From Candidatus Pristimantibacillus lignocellulolyticus (GTDB taxonomy: Bacteria > Bacillota > Bacilli > Paenibacillales > Paenibacillaceae), in NCBI GenBank assembly GCA_023639215.1, contig CP097899.1:4336001-4400000 (forward strand): a stretch of DNA of 64,000 bases, read 5' to 3'. Positions 37,154 to 45,992 of the stretch are shown here, in pieces (positions within the stretch are counted from its first letter, which is position 1; every line of letters starts with the position of its first letter). A program made the translations under genes and the position numbers. The notes under the pieces are model-generated. The model had not been told where the DNA came from, ran no database searches, and worked only from the letters and a program-made list of their open reading frames with translations.

Positions 37154-38086
37154 TCAAAACGGATATTGTCTATTACTGTTATTACGTTGTAACTGTTGTA
37201 GTTCGTGCCAATGAATAAGTTTTATCCCTTGATCTTGCAAATGTTGATGCCACTGAGGTCTTTGCATCACTTCCCACTCTATTACTCTTTTCTGTGGTTC
37301 TCTATGAAACCTTTCTAGTTCAATTGAAGGTTTACTTGGATGAATGATTAATTCCGTAACACCTGGTTGTAGATGATTGACAAACTCCTTTAACGTGTCA
37401 GTAAAACTATCCACCGTCTCACCCTTGCCTAATTCAAACGGCAATCCAACTAAATAATCTAAAATAACTACACCCTTTTGATCAGCAAGATCAGCAAGCA
37501 GTTTAATCGATTCGATATACTCTTGACTGACAACATGTTGTTGTAGTGGATTAACATAACGAGGTAATCGGAATGGTAATCCGTAGTAAGCGCATACATC
37601 TAAAGTTTCAAGTAGGAAATGTCTACCCGTCTCCAGGCCGTAAAGGCTTCCCATGTGACTATCTGCATGCGTAGGCTTTACACCCAAATTCAACGCCATT
37701 TCTAGTTGGCTACTCAACTCTATACTTACCTGACTTGGTGTGGCGCTTTGTTCAAAATTACGGCAATTATCATAAAAATATCCTTCATTGGTAACAAGCG
37801 AGGATACATCACTATGACGTGTTACTGGACCCCACTTGTAGTTTTCCCACTCACTTGTAAATGTGAAATGAACACCAACATCATATTGTTGGTTTGAAGC
37901 ACTCCAGAGCGCAGCCTCTCTAGCCCAAGCACAAGGTAACATTAATGTAGCAGAACTAATAGAACCGTTAACTAGTAATTGCTGTACTGCCGCATTTACT
38001 GAATAATTCAATCCAAAATCATCACCATTAATAATTAATAAACGGTCTTCCTTAGCATAACCTAACTTTTCAGCTAAACTCATCAT
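37154..38086 (-). CDS. ChbG/YdjC-family carbohydrate deacetylase
   Basis: A 310-residue protein of the YdjC/ChbG family, which deacetylates N-acetylated oligosaccharides such as chitooligosaccharides. The metal-binding start INGDDFGLNYSVN holds the first Asp; GVHFTF and THADSHMGS give the histidines. The end of the domain carries TELIIHPS. GGTGGGG lies upstream; either of two adjacent ATG codons (38086 or the next) could be used. The substrate is inferred from the family only. It is followed closely by no partner of clear function; the kinase-like gene at 38111 is 24 bases upstream and probably in the same unit. Confidence 0.85.
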   Translation of the reverse strand: MMSLAEKLGYAKEDRLLIINGDDFGLNYSVNAAVQQLLVNGSISSATLMLPCAWAREAALWSASNQQYDVGVHFTFTSEWENYKWGPVTRHSDVSSLVTNEGYFYDNCRNFEQSATPSQVSIELSSQLEMALNLGVKPTHADSHMGSLYGLETGRHFLLETLDVCAYYGLPFRLPRYVNPLQQHVVSQEYIESIKLLADLADQKGVVILDYLVGLPFELGKGETVDSFTDTLKEFVNHLQPGVTELIIHPSKPSIELERFHREPQKRVIEWEVMQRPQWHQHLQDQGIKLIHWHELQQLQRNNSNRQYPF

Positions 38087-38110
38087 TTACGCCCCACCTT
38101 CATCCCCATT

Positions 38111-39112
38111 TTATACGTGAAACGACTTAAGATATGTAATTGCGTAATCTGCATTGTTGATAATATTTGTAAGTACTTGTTCATCATCTAATCTATCTTC
38201 ATAACGTCCAATGAAATGCATAGCTACGTCTACTACTCTAAGTTTCACTAGATGCTCAAGAAGACTCAACTCTTCTTCTTGTAAAGGCAGTTCTTTAATA
38301 AATGCATTTTTCATTACTTGTATTTTATAATTCAAATTATCGGTATTAGGCTTGATAAGCTCCGCTAGTAGTACAGCTAATTCCATCGCTCTAACGTCTC
38401 TTGTAACAAATTCAAAATCTAATATAGCTACCACTTGGTCATTAAGGCATAATGCATTACTACAATTAATATCACCATGTATCCACTGTTGAGGTAGTGC
38501 TGTAAATTGCGGAGCCATAGATTCTAACCATGATCTCTCTTGCATAATACGAAGCAATTGTGGCTTTAATTGAGATAAAGTGTCCGTAGTTGAACATACC
38601 TTATCTATTCTATCTTCATCTAGTGGTTCGTAATTAGTTGCAATCTCATAATAAGGAGAGTAAGCAGGTATCGTATCGATTGATAAAGATGCCAGTGCTT
38701 TACTCAATTTTGCAGTGGCAGTAGCAAGCCATGCAATATGCTCTACACGATCAATTGAAGGTCTATCACCTTCAATATAATGAAACATCGCAACTAATTT
38801 ACCATTAGATAATTCAGTTATTGTACTATCAAATCGATTCATTACCGGAATTGGAGACATAATGTGTAAAGGCGATTGTAACTGTAATAGCTGCAAAACC
38901 TCATGCTCGAATTGCAATTTGCTTTTATCTTGATGATTATTGTAAATGCGTAAGTTATATTGCTTATTACCATCCCGAACAATACGAGTAGTATTATTCA
39001 TACCGCTATGTCCGACTAATATGGTCGGCTGCTCAAGACAGCTATAGAACGTCAATGCCTCGTTTATCAATTGTGTCTCGAGGCTAGGTGAAGATTGTTC
39101 CTGTTGCTCCAT
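38111..39112 (-). CDS. aminoglycoside-phosphotransferase-fold kinase
   Basis: A 333-residue protein of the APH/choline-kinase superfamily. The catalytic HGDINCSN loop and the magnesium-binding ILDFEFV motif are intact in the C-terminal half. The N-lobe has the GMNNTTRIV glycine-rich strand and YNLRIYN with a possible phosphate-contact residue. Family members phosphorylate aminoglycosides, homoserine, fructosamine and other small molecules; this one cannot be assigned, and resistance should not be assumed. AGGAGGG precedes the ATG. It lies 24 bases upstream of the ChbG-like gene. Confidence 0.85.
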   Translation of the reverse strand: MEQQEQSSPSLETQLINEALTFYSCLEQPTILVGHSGMNNTTRIVRDGNKQYNLRIYNNHQDKSKLQFEHEVLQLLQLQSPLHIMSPIPVMNRFDSTITELSNGKLVAMFHYIEGDRPSIDRVEHIAWLATATAKLSKALASLSIDTIPAYSPYYEIATNYEPLDEDRIDKVCSTTDTLSQLKPQLLRIMQERSWLESMAPQFTALPQQWIHGDINCSNALCLNDQVVAILDFEFVTRDVRAMELAVLLAELIKPNTDNLNYKIQVMKNAFIKELPLQEEELSLLEHLVKLRVVDVAMHFIGRYEDRLDDEQVLTNIINNADYAITYLKSFHV

Positions 39113-39393
39113 AAAGCCCTCCTACCACTTTTCATAACTTCTTAACATTTTACTTTTCCAAGCGAAAGTAACTTTAGAAGGTTAGACTAATAAATCTGGA
39201 ACTGTAGGAAATAATAGTTCAATTTCCTAATATAGCATAATTATGTTTCTATTCATCATTATAACGCCTAAGTGACTTTATTGGCAAAATTGACCGAAAA
39301 AACGGATACTTTCGACATCAACATCATATAATTCACTATGATTTTACCGTCGAAAAGTTGAATTAAAATGTAACTTTATGCGCTTCCCCAGGA

Positions 39394-39431
39394 AATAATC
39401 AAGGAAATAAATCAATATTTCCTTGATTATT
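39394..39431. other. perfect 16-bp hairpin
   Basis: Arms AATAATCAAGGAAATA (39394-39409) and exact complement (39416-39431) with a six-base loop. A terminator for the permease gene is possible, but it lies 290 bases past that stop codon and has only a short T/C tract. Confidence 0.6.
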
Positions 39432-39440
39432 CTCCATATT

Positions 39441-39720
39441 CGACGCCGAATATGCTCCTGTTTCACTTCGTTGTCAAAGTCTGCTTTTTGAACTTCCTCT
39501 CACAATAAAGGTTCAAAAAGCGGGCTTTCAGAACCAAGAAGTTGGCCAACAGCGAAAACGAGTAGCACAGCGTACGTATTGTGTACGTGAGCATCTACAA
39601 TGTTTCTGCAAGAAACATGCCTCGAAAGCTTATGCTAGGCTTTCGATGGGGGACATCTTCGAAGCCGAATATACTACGAAGTTATACATCGTTATCAAAG
39701 TCCGCTTTTTGAGCTACCTT
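39441..39720. repeat. 219-bp structured repeat related to the 1-597 array
   Basis: One full unit (39441-39659) and a second partial unit from 39660 that stops just before the permease stop codon at 39721. It shares with the 1-597 repeat the module TTCGAnGCCGAnTAnACTACG, CATCGTTATCAAAGTCCGC and the first hairpin, but its middle differs. The middle contains ATGTTTCT-GCA-AGAAACAT and TCGAAAGC/GCTTTCGA stems. Both elements end within a few bases of the 3' end of a minus-strand gene. Confidence 0.8.
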
Positions 39721-41337
39721 TCAGTGGAGAGGTATTTTTCCTTCTAGCTCGATCGTACCCTTCGCCAACTGACTATTATTCATCGTCAACTTCACCATAC
39801 CAATGTTGATGTAAGTATAGATTAGTCCCAGTACGACTAAAAGTCCAATTCCTATTAATACAACTGGATTCACATAATAACTTGCTGCTGCTACAATGAC
39901 TAACAAAGCGAATATTAGTATCCATCGTACATAGTTCGTCCATTCCCCTAGCTGCCAAAGTGAATCTATCTTCTTATCTCGTAAGAAGTAAAGTGTAAGT
40001 ACATATAGACTGCCATAGCATACGACAACAACCATCGCGATCGTTACTAGTATCGTGCTAACATTTAGTGTGCTTAACACGATTATTGATAATATAGCGA
40101 TAAGCCCCGCTACAGCAACTGCAATATGTGGTACTTGACGATTGAATGAGACTATACCTAGTTTATTTGAAAATGGAAGCATACGATCTCTAGCCATAGC
40201 TAATATCGTTCTCGAAGTATGGGTTAAACTACTTTGACCATTGTGCCAACAAGCTAGCACAGCAATGACGATAAGGATGTCACCCCATCCTTTCGACTGC
40301 GTAACAAGATAACTTAGCCATTGTTCAATATTACTAATACTTCCATCCGTGCTGTAGTTCATAACGAGATTCGATAAGACTAGTAATACAATGAATCCTA
40401 TGATATACGTATAGCTACTAGAAAGGAATATAGACCACGGTGTTCTAATACGTGGTTCTAATGTTTCTTCTGCCCCGCTTGAAGCTTCTTCAGTCCCTAC
40501 AAACCATTTACTCATTAATGCTATTAGAAGACCTACTTGTGCAAATGTAGCTGAACCCTCATTGAGATATAGAGATGAAGCATTATGTTGCGATACAAAG
40601 ATGTAGATAGCTGAATAACTATTCGAAAACATCGTCATGACGACACAACTAATCAATGCTAGTACCCCTAAAAGTTGTAATAATAGTCCCATGATTTGCA
40701 ATGATCTTATGTAGGAGCTTTTTATACTATTAGCGAGAACTTGTAGGAATACAATCATTGCAGCAGTGCTATAGAAGCCTACTTCATGCTGTAACCAAGT
40801 ATTATGTGATGCTAGTAATATAGCTAGAAAATATGTGCATCCTAAGCTATACCATATGATGAGCCCGACTTGTGCAATCAATTTAAGTATACCTATAACA
40901 CTTGCTAACATAGATCCGGATTGCCGAAACACAACATGATACAATCCACCCGCTGTAGGTTGCGACGATACTAACTGGGCAAGCAAAGCAGATAAAAGGA
41001 TAAACACTATCCCTATGATAGGAAACAGTATCAGTACAAGCTCTAGTCCCCCATTCTTCACTAACGGCGCAAATAACAACAATGACGTTGCCAGTACCCC
41101 GAGTGTATTAAACGATAAACTAAATGAACCAACCTCACCATAATGCCGTTTTAGAAATTGCCCAATGCCAAAACGATGTAAATCATGCTTGTCATGAAAA
41201 AGTTGAATGTCGTCACCATACAACGATGAACTAACATAATTTTGTGCTCTAATTCGTTTCTGAACATATATACAAATCCCAATAATCATCATCATACCAA
41301 TCGCTAACATTGCGATCATACTTACAAGTTCAATCAT
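39721..41337 (-). CDS. APC-superfamily amino acid/amine permease
   Basis: A 538-residue integral membrane protein with about twelve hydrophobic segments. The TM1-like segment SFSLSFNTLGVLATSLL followed by SSQPTAGGLYHVVFRQ and the later TEEASSGAEET and TSRTILAMARDRMLPFS match the APC/GABA-permease type. An extra N-terminal hydrophobic segment (residues 1-25) precedes a 40-residue soluble stretch. The transported compound is not clear. The ATG at 41337 has GGAGGTG directly upstream; earlier in-frame ATGs do not. Its stop codon abuts the structured repeat. Confidence 0.82.
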   Translation of the reverse strand: MIELVSMIAMLAIGMMMIIGICIYVQKRIRAQNYVSSSLYGDDIQLFHDKHDLHRFGIGQFLKRHYGEVGSFSLSFNTLGVLATSLLLFAPLVKNGGLELVLILFPIIGIVFILLSALLAQLVSSQPTAGGLYHVVFRQSGSMLASVIGILKLIAQVGLIIWYSLGCTYFLAILLASHNTWLQHEVGFYSTAAMIVFLQVLANSIKSSYIRSLQIMGLLLQLLGVLALISCVVMTMFSNSYSAIYIFVSQHNASSLYLNEGSATFAQVGLLIALMSKWFVGTEEASSGAEETLEPRIRTPWSIFLSSSYTYIIGFIVLLVLSNLVMNYSTDGSISNIEQWLSYLVTQSKGWGDILIVIAVLACWHNGQSSLTHTSRTILAMARDRMLPFSNKLGIVSFNRQVPHIAVAVAGLIAILSIIVLSTLNVSTILVTIAMVVVVCYGSLYVLTLYFLRDKKIDSLWQLGEWTNYVRWILIFALLVIVAAASYYVNPVVLIGIGLLVVLGLIYTYINIGMVKLTMNNSQLAKGTIELEGKIPLH

Positions 41338-41628
41338 TACTACACCTCCACTATAACTATGTATATGTGTTTTCTTCATCGCCATGTCAATAAATGAGCT
41401 TTTTCAAATGACCATACAATGAAAAAACTAGAATAGTAATGTTCGTTCAGCGGCAAAAAAGCATCCCTCAATAAAAACCACACCAGCAATTTGATGTAAT
41501 TTCTATAGATGAATGCTTAATTAATAATATGGATGTATGTGCCCAAATAACAACGCAATATCTAGCAATATGTACGCCTGCGTGCACAAAAAGCATCTCG
41601 AATAATATTTCTAACTTAACAGCTTCGA
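41338..41628. other. spacer between permease and biosynthetic cluster
   Basis: About 290 bases with no gene. A copy of the short dispersed repeat is at 41585-41609. I see no convincing terminator for the cluster here. Confidence 0.45.
41585..41609. repeat. short dispersed repeat copy
   Basis: ACAAAAAGCATCTCGAATAA, a diverged copy of the motif at 1551, 1611, 30391, 32427 and 42610. It lies just past the last gene of the biosynthetic cluster. Confidence 0.5.
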
Positions 41629-42561
41629 TTACAATAAATGATCAGATGCCAAATCTGCTTTTTTCAAAGCACTGATCAGAGCTTTCTCCTTTTCCACCAG
41701 CACTGTAATTTGGCTTATGATCCACTCTATGTCTACTTCTTCCTTCTTTTCGTAATAGTTTAAAAGCATACTATGTATGGACTCGGAAATTCCAGAACAC
41801 TCTGCCGCTTCATTAACTAGTGCCTGATCGAAAGACATCACTTCCAAAAATCTAGAAAATAACAGACGCGAGCCAAATAGAATAGCAAAAAAGTACATAA
41901 ACTTTTCCACATCTTTAATCAGATGATTAGGAATAAGTTTCTGAACGATCATATACGTCGAAAAATCGTCAGTAAAGCTATTTAACCATTCCTTATATTT
42001 ATTCATTAAGTTTTTAGTATCTACTTCAACGGAAGCATAGTCCAAATACGTAATGCCTCTAATCATTCCTGGAGTAGCAGTAAATGCTTTTTTTATTATC
42101 GCTTCGCTTATTTCTCCACGAAATTTTGGTGGATCCTGTACAACATAATGAGGTTCTTCGCCCTCGATAAGATCATCAAAAATAAATGAATGGAATGATC
42201 TATACTGCTGGTAATGCTCCCTATGTGGAATATAATAGTTGCAAAGCCATATAAAAATGGATAAGTCCTCTTTAACCAACTGAGCGATATGCTCCTTCGC
42301 AGATTGAAACCTCGTATACTTTTTTTCCACAACATTTACGCCTAACAAATTGAAATCTTGATTTTTGCTTATACAGTTTGTATCGAATAACCAACGATTT
42401 TTGTTTTGAGTAAATAAGTGATCATATATTGTTTTGGTGTTCTCAAAACAATTATAAAAATAATAATCTACCGGGACACCTTTCGTTCTTAAATGGGAAA
42501 CAAGTTGAGCATTTCTGCAATTAAAATAATTTTCCTCATATCTAAATAATAGTTTGTACAC
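41629..42561 (-). CDS. BtrH-like cysteine acyltransferase, second copy
   Basis: A 310-residue protein that resembles the BtrH N-terminal family and the other copy at 47919. Near the N-terminus NYFNCRNAQL supplies a cysteine; SFHSFIFDD and YVVQDP supply a histidine and an aspartate about 140-165 residues in, the expected Cys-His-Asp order. In butirosin synthesis BtrH moves an acyl chain from a carrier protein to an amine. The GTG at 42561 has AGGAG eight bases upstream and aligns with the start of the other copy. The frame is open to a TTG at 42615, but that part lies in a dispersed repeat. It is the last cluster gene. Confidence 0.6.
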   Translation of the reverse strand: MYKLLFRYEENYFNCRNAQLVSHLRTKGVPVDYYFYNCFENTKTIYDHLFTQNKNRWLFDTNCISKNQDFNLLGVNVVEKKYTRFQSAKEHIAQLVKEDLSIFIWLCNYYIPHREHYQQYRSFHSFIFDDLIEGEEPHYVVQDPPKFRGEISEAIIKKAFTATPGMIRGITYLDYASVEVDTKNLMNKYKEWLNSFTDDFSTYMIVQKLIPNHLIKDVEKFMYFFAILFGSRLLFSRFLEVMSFDQALVNEAAECSGISESIHSMLLNYYEKKEEVDIEWIISQITVLVEKEKALISALKKADLASDHLL

Positions 42562-42609
42562 AACCTCATCTCCTAAACTTGTTGTAGCTCCGTAGAAAAA
42601 CTTCTCATG

Positions 42610-42641
42610 TAACAAAAAGTCACTTCGATAGCATTAGCTAA
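42610..42641. repeat. short dispersed repeat copy
   Basis: AACAAAAAGTCACTTCGATAGCATTAG, a close match to the copy at 1551. It lies between the thioesterase stop and the second BtrH-like gene, inside the cluster. Confidence 0.6.
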
Positions 42642-43366
42642 ATAGTTATCACATCATTTAAAATTGCGCTAATCCTTGCTGTTAGCTCGTCAATTTGATC
42701 AACTAGAAATAGATGCCCTCCAGTAAATGCAACACATTCCATCTGCCGGGCCCACTTTAACCAAGCAGTCGTGTCTTCATTCGTGAAAATGTGATCCTCC
42801 GTCCCATAAAATACATACAGCGGTGATATTAACCGGTAATCGCTTGGGCACACATAGGTCCTTAATGCCTCGTAATCCGCTCGAATAACTGGTAAATAGT
42901 AATCCATAAAAGGACTATACTGAAGTAATTCATCTGGTATACCACCAAACGAAGTCACATGAGCTAACAATGATTCATCGTCCCGGTATATAGTATGTTT
43001 ATTATAACGGTCTGGAGCAACACTACCCGATACGATGACAGCTGCCGGAGGCATTCCCTCCAATTCAAGCACCTGTGCCATCCGGTGTGCAATTATACCA
43101 CCCATACTATGTCCAAATAGAACATATGGATATTGAAAATAAGAACGAAGTCGTTCTATATATAGCTGCACAAGCATCTCAAGATTATTAATAAGTGGAT
43201 CTGCATTAGATCCATGTCCCGGTGGATCTAGTGAAATGACCTGCCAATCACCGCCAAGCTTCAATTGAATGGGTTTGAAAGCAATTGAGTTTCCACCTGC
43301 GTAGGGGATACAGATCAAATACTTTCTGCTGCTAGTAGGATTTAATACCTTAATTAAATTTTTCAT
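42638..43366 (-). CDS. type II thioesterase
   Basis: A 242-residue alpha/beta hydrolase of the GrsT/SrfAD type. It has IPYAGGNSIAFKPI, the PPGHGS loop, the nucleophile GHSMGG (about residue 92), an Asp in GTEDHIF and a His in GGHLFLVD. Such stand-alone enzymes clear misloaded acyl groups from carrier domains and can also release intermediates. The gene starts immediately after the MFS gene stop (TAA followed by ATG). It supports function of the NRPS/PKS lines in this cluster. Confidence 0.93.
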   Translation of the reverse strand: MKNLIKVLNPTSSRKYLICIPYAGGNSIAFKPIQLKLGGDWQVISLDPPGHGSNADPLINNLEMLVQLYIERLRSYFQYPYVLFGHSMGGIIAHRMAQVLELEGMPPAAVIVSGSVAPDRYNKHTIYRDDESLLAHVTSFGGIPDELLQYSPFMDYYLPVIRADYEALRTYVCPSDYRLISPLYVFYGTEDHIFTNEDTTAWLKWARQMECVAFTGGHLFLVDQIDELTARISAILNDVITI

Positions 43367-44623
43367 TTAATTCCCAGCCTCTTTTTGCAAGCTCTTCGTT
43401 TCCGGTTCCCATCTTGTTAGACTCAAGCTATAGTAAACAAATAAAATGAATGCAATTCCTGCTAGCCCAAAATAGATACTTTCTAAGTTAATCATTTTCG
43501 GATAGAGCAGCAATACTAGCCCTAATGCGATTGATTGTGCCAGCATCATAATTGGCTCAATCCATGCTCCGACCCTTCCCATTTTATCCGCCGCGACAAT
43601 TTGTGGCAGCCAGCCCCCGAGTGCAATATTAACAGGAGCAATACAAGCACCTACAACGGTAACGAATAATAAATAAACCCATATATTCGTTATAAATCCA
43701 AAAACAATAGCTAACACACTAATCAGAAATAAACCTGTATTGATGACGATATGTGGTTTGAATTTTTGTAAAGCCTTAGAGCCAATGATACTTCCTATAA
43801 AAAAACCAGCACCTAAAAAAGCAGCGAACAGGGCCATATACTGCTCGTAATTATCCGGTACCAATTTATATTTCAAAGTAAAGACGGGAAGGACAGTTAA
43901 CGTTCCATTAATTAATCCAAACACAAAATAGCCTAAAACGATCGATAACAATAAGCGATATCGAAGGATATACTTTATTCCAATCATGAAATCAAGCGTT
44001 ACCGTTCTAAAATCTAAGCTCCGCCAGTTTGTCTTCCCATTCGGTAGCCTTACCTCCAATGAAATATTACAGGAACGAATGAGCAATGCGGAAATAACCA
44101 TACTAATTCCGTCGATCACGATTGCCCAAGCAATCCCTAAATATAAATAGGCGGCTGCTCCTAGCCCCATCCCAAATACAACAAAAACTCCGGAAACCAT
44201 TTGATTTAATCCGGCTGCCTGCATCAATTGCTTATCTTGAAGAATCCCTTGCACTAACGCAATTTGAGCCGGAATAAAAAACTTAGAAACGGCACTTCTC
44301 AAAAATATTAATACAAATACGAGCGCCAGCATATCCAGCACAATAGCAATTAAAATAAATATGGTAAGTACCATTCGAATCCAATCCGAATATTCTGCTA
44401 TTTTTACTCGATCAAATCGATCAGCAATGACTCCGACAATGAAGAATACAAACAGACTTGGTAAAGCATACATAAGCTCGGCTGCATTAGCATACGCAGG
44501 CTGCTCGCTAAAACGATCCAACAAATAAAATACAAATGCCATATTTCCCAAAATCGTTCCCAATTGCGATGTCAATGAAGCAAAAAATAACTTAACATAA
44601 TTTTTATTTTTTAAAACTTCCAT
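43367..44623 (-). CDS. MFS transporter, probable product exporter
   Basis: A 418-residue membrane protein with about twelve helices of the major facilitator superfamily. The loop between helices 2 and 3 carries GVIADRFDRVKIAEYSD, the family's signature region. Loops are short and the protein lacks extra domains. Its position between the M20 peptidase and the type II thioesterase, in the same operon, suggests export of the cluster's product. GAGG is eight bases before the ATG. Substrate is inference. Confidence 0.88.
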   Translation of the reverse strand: MEVLKNKNYVKLFFASLTSQLGTILGNMAFVFYLLDRFSEQPAYANAAELMYALPSLFVFFIVGVIADRFDRVKIAEYSDWIRMVLTIFILIAIVLDMLALVFVLIFLRSAVSKFFIPAQIALVQGILQDKQLMQAAGLNQMVSGVFVVFGMGLGAAAYLYLGIAWAIVIDGISMVISALLIRSCNISLEVRLPNGKTNWRSLDFRTVTLDFMIGIKYILRYRLLLSIVLGYFVFGLINGTLTVLPVFTLKYKLVPDNYEQYMALFAAFLGAGFFIGSIIGSKALQKFKPHIVINTGLFLISVLAIVFGFITNIWVYLLFVTVVGACIAPVNIALGGWLPQIVAADKMGRVGAWIEPIMMLAQSIALGLVLLLYPKMINLESIYFGLAGIAFILFVYYSLSLTRWEPETKSLQKEAGN

Positions 44624-44663
44624 CTATTGTGCCTCATTTCTCCATCAAGGTTTCCCTATGAAT

Positions 44664-45974
44664 TCAAATCCCATAACGAAACAACACCTTACTAATTGCT
44701 TGTGCTCCTGATTGTAACGCTGTAATAGGAATTCTTTCATTGGCTGCATGAATATATTCGGTAAAGCTAAATGAGTGGGGCAAATCCATTGGTAAAAAGC
44801 CATACGTTTGAATACCTATTTTCGCAAAAAAACGACTATCCGTTGACCCTGTTAAAACGAATGGAATTGGAATACCTTGTTGATCCTGTTCATGTAAAAT
44901 TTGCGATAGTGTTGGAAACAAACTCATATCTACCGTCTCCGAAAAAGGATCATGCATTAACGTTTCGTACTCAAGCTCATACCCGATAACTTTATTCAAT
45001 TCATTCATTAAATCCTTGGGTTCGAATCCTGGTAATAATCGACCATCGATTTTCAATTCGATTTGCTCTGGAATCGTATTAACCGCCGCTCCCCCCTGGA
45101 TAACGGTAATATTCGCAGTATTATAAAACAAAGGTGACAATGTGGAGCCTTTTTCCCCTAATATCTTTAAGATCGTAGTCGTCCAAATCGGATTGAGCAA
45201 TTTCCTGAATATCCACTTTTTAGGTGGAGGCATAGCATCAGCCATTGCTTCGATCATCACACGGACAGCAGGTGTAATATGTACTGGAAAATGGAAAGGA
45301 CGTAGTCTTTCTATTATATTGCCTAGCAGTGCAACCGCACTTTTGTTTTGCGTTTGAGAGCTGTGTCCTCCCGTGCCTTTAACTATTGTTTTCATCCAGC
45401 ATAATCTTTTTTCAGTTACCATAATCGGATAATATTTTTGATTTCCAACATAAAATGAAAAACCACCGAATTCTCCTATTGCATGTCGAATACCTGCAAA
45501 TTGCTCGGCATGGTTTTCAACAAGAAATTTCGAACCGAATGTGCCTCCCATTTCCTCGTCACATACGACAGTAAGAACGATATCTCCCGGCAGTTCATTT
45601 TCTCTAGATTTCGCCTCAAGAAAAGCGGAAAGCATCATTGCGATGCCTCCCTTCATATCTAAAGCGCCACGTCCCCATACATATCCATCAATTATTTCTC
45701 CACTGAATGGAGGCACGGTCCAGCTTTGGTTTTCTGCTGGTACAACATCCACATGTCCATATAACAACAGGGGCGAAGCTTGTCCTTTCCCTCGAAGTCT
45801 GGCGATTAAATTGGGACGATTCACATCAAGAGCCAGCAAAGTAGAATCGATTCCATTTCTACTAAGCAAGTCTTTTATATATAAGATGCATTCCCGTTCA
45901 TTTCCAGTCGGATTTGTTGTATTAAACTGAATAAGATTTTGTAGAATGATAACCGGATCATACTCAATTTTCAT
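44664..45974 (-). CDS. M20-family metallopeptidase
   Basis: A 436-residue soluble metalloenzyme of the M20 (ArgE/DapE/ACY1) family. Metal ligands appear at YGHVDVVP, GRGALDMKGG and CDEEMGG, and GTGGHSSQ marks the dimerisation domain. The C-terminus has PMDLPHSF with the final histidine. Family members cleave amide bonds of N-acyl amino acids or small peptides. Inside this operon it might remove a protecting acyl or aminoacyl group from the product, but this is inference. GGAGG lies eight bases before the ATG. Confidence 0.87.
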   Translation of the reverse strand: MKIEYDPVIILQNLIQFNTTNPTGNERECILYIKDLLSRNGIDSTLLALDVNRPNLIARLRGKGQASPLLLYGHVDVVPAENQSWTVPPFSGEIIDGYVWGRGALDMKGGIAMMLSAFLEAKSRENELPGDIVLTVVCDEEMGGTFGSKFLVENHAEQFAGIRHAIGEFGGFSFYVGNQKYYPIMVTEKRLCWMKTIVKGTGGHSSQTQNKSAVALLGNIIERLRPFHFPVHITPAVRVMIEAMADAMPPPKKWIFRKLLNPIWTTTILKILGEKGSTLSPLFYNTANITVIQGGAAVNTIPEQIELKIDGRLLPGFEPKDLMNELNKVIGYELEYETLMHDPFSETVDMSLFPTLSQILHEQDQQGIPIPFVLTGSTDSRFFAKIGIQTYGFLPMDLPHSFSFTEYIHAANERIPITALQSGAQAISKVLFRYGI

Positions 45975-45992
45975 ATTGATCCTCCACTTTTC

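Larger units (their letters stand above)
39113..39720. other. 600-base spacer holding hairpin and repeat
   Basis: The first 280 bases are AT-rich and unremarkable. A perfect 16-bp hairpin lies at 39394-39431 and the structured repeat at 39441-39720. I see no coding frame. Confidence 0.6.

Noticed and set aside
38111..39112. Aminoglycoside resistance gene
   Set aside because: The fold includes many non-resistance kinases, and no specific feature of a known resistance enzyme is visible.
42562..42615. Upstream TTG start for the second BtrH-like gene
   Set aside because: The extension reads into a dispersed repeat and lacks a good ribosome site; the GTG at 42561 has AGGAG at correct distance and aligns with its relative.
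45541..45930. 129-codon open frame on the plus strand
   Set aside because: Antisense shadow of the M20 peptidase gene.
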